Source: Yarrowia lipolytica (taxonomy: Eukaryota; Ascomycota; Dipodascomycetes; Dipodascales). Taken from it: DNA of 64,000 nucleotides. Location: assembly GCF_001761485.1 (NCBI RefSeq), contig NC_090775.1, positions 3,169,001 to 3,233,000 on the forward strand. Direction: 5' to 3'. Of the stretch, positions 62,586 through 64,000 are shown piece after piece. Position 1 is the first letter of the stretch; every line of letters begins with the position of its first letter. The position numbers and the translations under genes were made by a program. Under the pieces are notes generated by a model that saw only the letters and a program-made list of their open reading frames with translations, was not told the origin of the DNA and searched no databases.

Positions 62586-64000
62586 TTCAGGTCACGCGGA
62601 CTACTCACATATCCGTGTGACAAGGTAAGAAGCAATCGTTGTGTCTTGGTCCACATATCTATTTATTCACTAATGGAAAAAGAAGCAAACATGCAACTCT
62701 AGTTAGCACGGCGTCCATGTATTTATCTGTATTTGTTCCTCACACTCGATTGGGAATAGCTACAAGTACTCGTCTTATAGTTGAATTCACGCGACCGTAA
62801 GGTTGAAGAAGAAAATAGGATGGATAGGACGATGACATCACTTTACTTGTTCCCTTGCCATGCTGGCAGCTGTATAGTAAGCGCCACTAGGTGTCTGTGT
62901 CTATCAGCTACCTAGATCTTCCTTGCTTATAGAAGTGTACAGATACTTCTCTTCGAACTTGTTCTGCGCAGATCACCTTCCGTTATCAGGAATACGATTT
63001 AGGACGCTCACAATTACGATTCAGCGTCTCTCGGAGCTTCGAGGCATTTGTCTAGCGACAAGGTCCACTACAGAGAGGGTATACAAGTGAGTTATTTGTC
63101 GACGAAAACTACAGAGAGAAGCTATAACGCCAATTATACCATGTCGTGGCTCCGAACATCTCACCGAGCGCATTCTCCTATTCTGTTACCCTCATTAAAC
63201 CAGCCGCAGCCGTTGGTGAGCCGTTCGGAGATAACCTTGAGAGAAAGGACGATGTACAAGTCAAGTAGAGGGTGGGGGAAGAGTTGATAATTGAGTTGTT
63301 TATAGCTTCTGGAAGGCAGAGTCACACTACGGTGTATGCACCGCTATGGGTCACCCGATCTCACGCACCAGGTATGTACAGTACGATACTCTCCCGTCTT
63401 CGCCAGCATCTCGCTCTTGAGACGTCCAGACACGCATCCCGAGGCAATCCCTAATAGAGCTCAACTGTCTGAGAGCTGAAGTTTGACGTCAATCGGGTGG
63501 AGACATACTCAATATACAAGTACTGGCATAGGCTGAGATGGAAAAATGAACGTTCTGAGAGGCTACTACTGCTCAACTTCGGTTTGTGTCACCTCAAACA
63601 TTTGTACTACGGCCTACAGAGGCCTATTCCGCACGATAAGTGAAACTAAAAAGAGATGCTAGAGCACGGTGCCAAGCTAAGGAACGTGCCAGGAGTTAGA
63701 GGCGGTCCAAGGGCTGTGGTAAGAAGCTGGAAATCGAGACACAGCTCATATATCACTCACAGACGCCAATATCCCCACCTGGCCCCCCGCTCCAACAGCA
63801 GAGATATCTCGGGTTTCTTAACTCCGAATTTAAACCCTGATGAAATCCAAATGCGACATTTCTGCAAACCGGCTGCAGGGGAATACAAGCAGTTATAAGA
63901 CCGCCTGGTGGCCCTAGCCGATCTCCTTTCGAGCAAAAAAAAACATCGCGTAACCCCGATCACCCGCACCAACAGCACCAACCACAGAAACCGCACACAA
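62416..64000. other. Intergenic to the right edge
   Basis: 1.6 kb with no supported gene. It begins with a CA microsatellite (62549-62583). A TACAAGTACTCG word lies near 62760. The last 100 bp is C/A-rich and could be the leader of a gene outside the window. Confidence 0.5.
62549..62583. repeat. (CA)n microsatellite
   Basis: About 17 CA units in the 3' region of DPH3. Confidence 0.9.

Noticed and set aside
1-64000. Search by eye for transposons, virus-like elements, 5S rRNA, spliceosomal snRNAs and CRISPR arrays
   Set aside because: No terminal repeats, reverse transcriptase or transposase motifs, and no snRNA or rRNA core sequences were recognised; a profile search would be needed to exclude short relics.

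Overview
The window is nuclear DNA of a budding yeast and looks like Yarrowia lipolytica. Three things point there. Arginine is written mostly as CGA in the highly expressed genes. Introns start with GTGAGT or GTAAGT and end with a CTAAC branch point placed almost directly against the AG acceptor. The intergenic DNA is full of short GTAC, TACTTGTA and TACAGTA words. Species assignment is inference from these signatures, not from a database match. Thirty protein genes and three tRNA genes are supported. Eight of the protein genes need splicing, and in several the true start is visible only after the introns are read. I saw no virus-like element, transposon, CRISPR array or rRNA gene.

Left part (1-32.7 kb). 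A 5'-truncated ferric reductase; GCD7 (eIF2B beta); SDE2 and IMG1 (mitochondrial ribosomal protein) diverging from one promoter; TUF1 (mitochondrial EF-Tu); a small GSKIP-like protein; two HIG1-domain proteins of the RCF2 type on the same strand, separated by 1.8 kb that carries a cluster of a TGCGGCTCG motif; a secreted subtilisin; VMA3 (V-ATPase proteolipid, with a 13-nt exon) diverging from SNU13; an ES2-like splicing factor; an LMBR1-type membrane protein diverging from a three-exon LAMTOR5-like gene; NUP85 diverging from a rhodanese plus tyrosine phosphatase; an intron-containing tRNA-Asn; a small secreted Cys-containing protein; COX15 and QCR6. Six or seven of these serve mitochondrial translation or the respiratory chain.

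Right part (32.7-64 kb). RPL8 diverging from a two-RRM protein, RPL2, an MFS transporter, SMC2 (condensin), tRNA-Leu and tRNA-Ser, an RRN6-like Pol I factor, TRP5, a TUL1-type transmembrane RING ligase, a GRE2-type reductase, and RPS8 diverging from DPH3. Protein synthesis genes dominate here. The RP genes, IMG1 and the RPS8/DPH3 promoter carry AACCCTAA (TTAGGGTT) motifs that resemble Tbf1 sites.

The most interesting signals are small ones: UGUANAUA (Puf3-type) words placed within a few bases of the stop codon of four mitochondrial genes; a shared 16-nt 3' element after RPL2 and RPS8; the RCF2 paralogue with a long charged helical tail and its motif-studded upstream region; a cysteine cluster inserted in the ferric reductase; and hidden micro-exons and small genes. 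Nothing here is convincingly a new multi-gene system.
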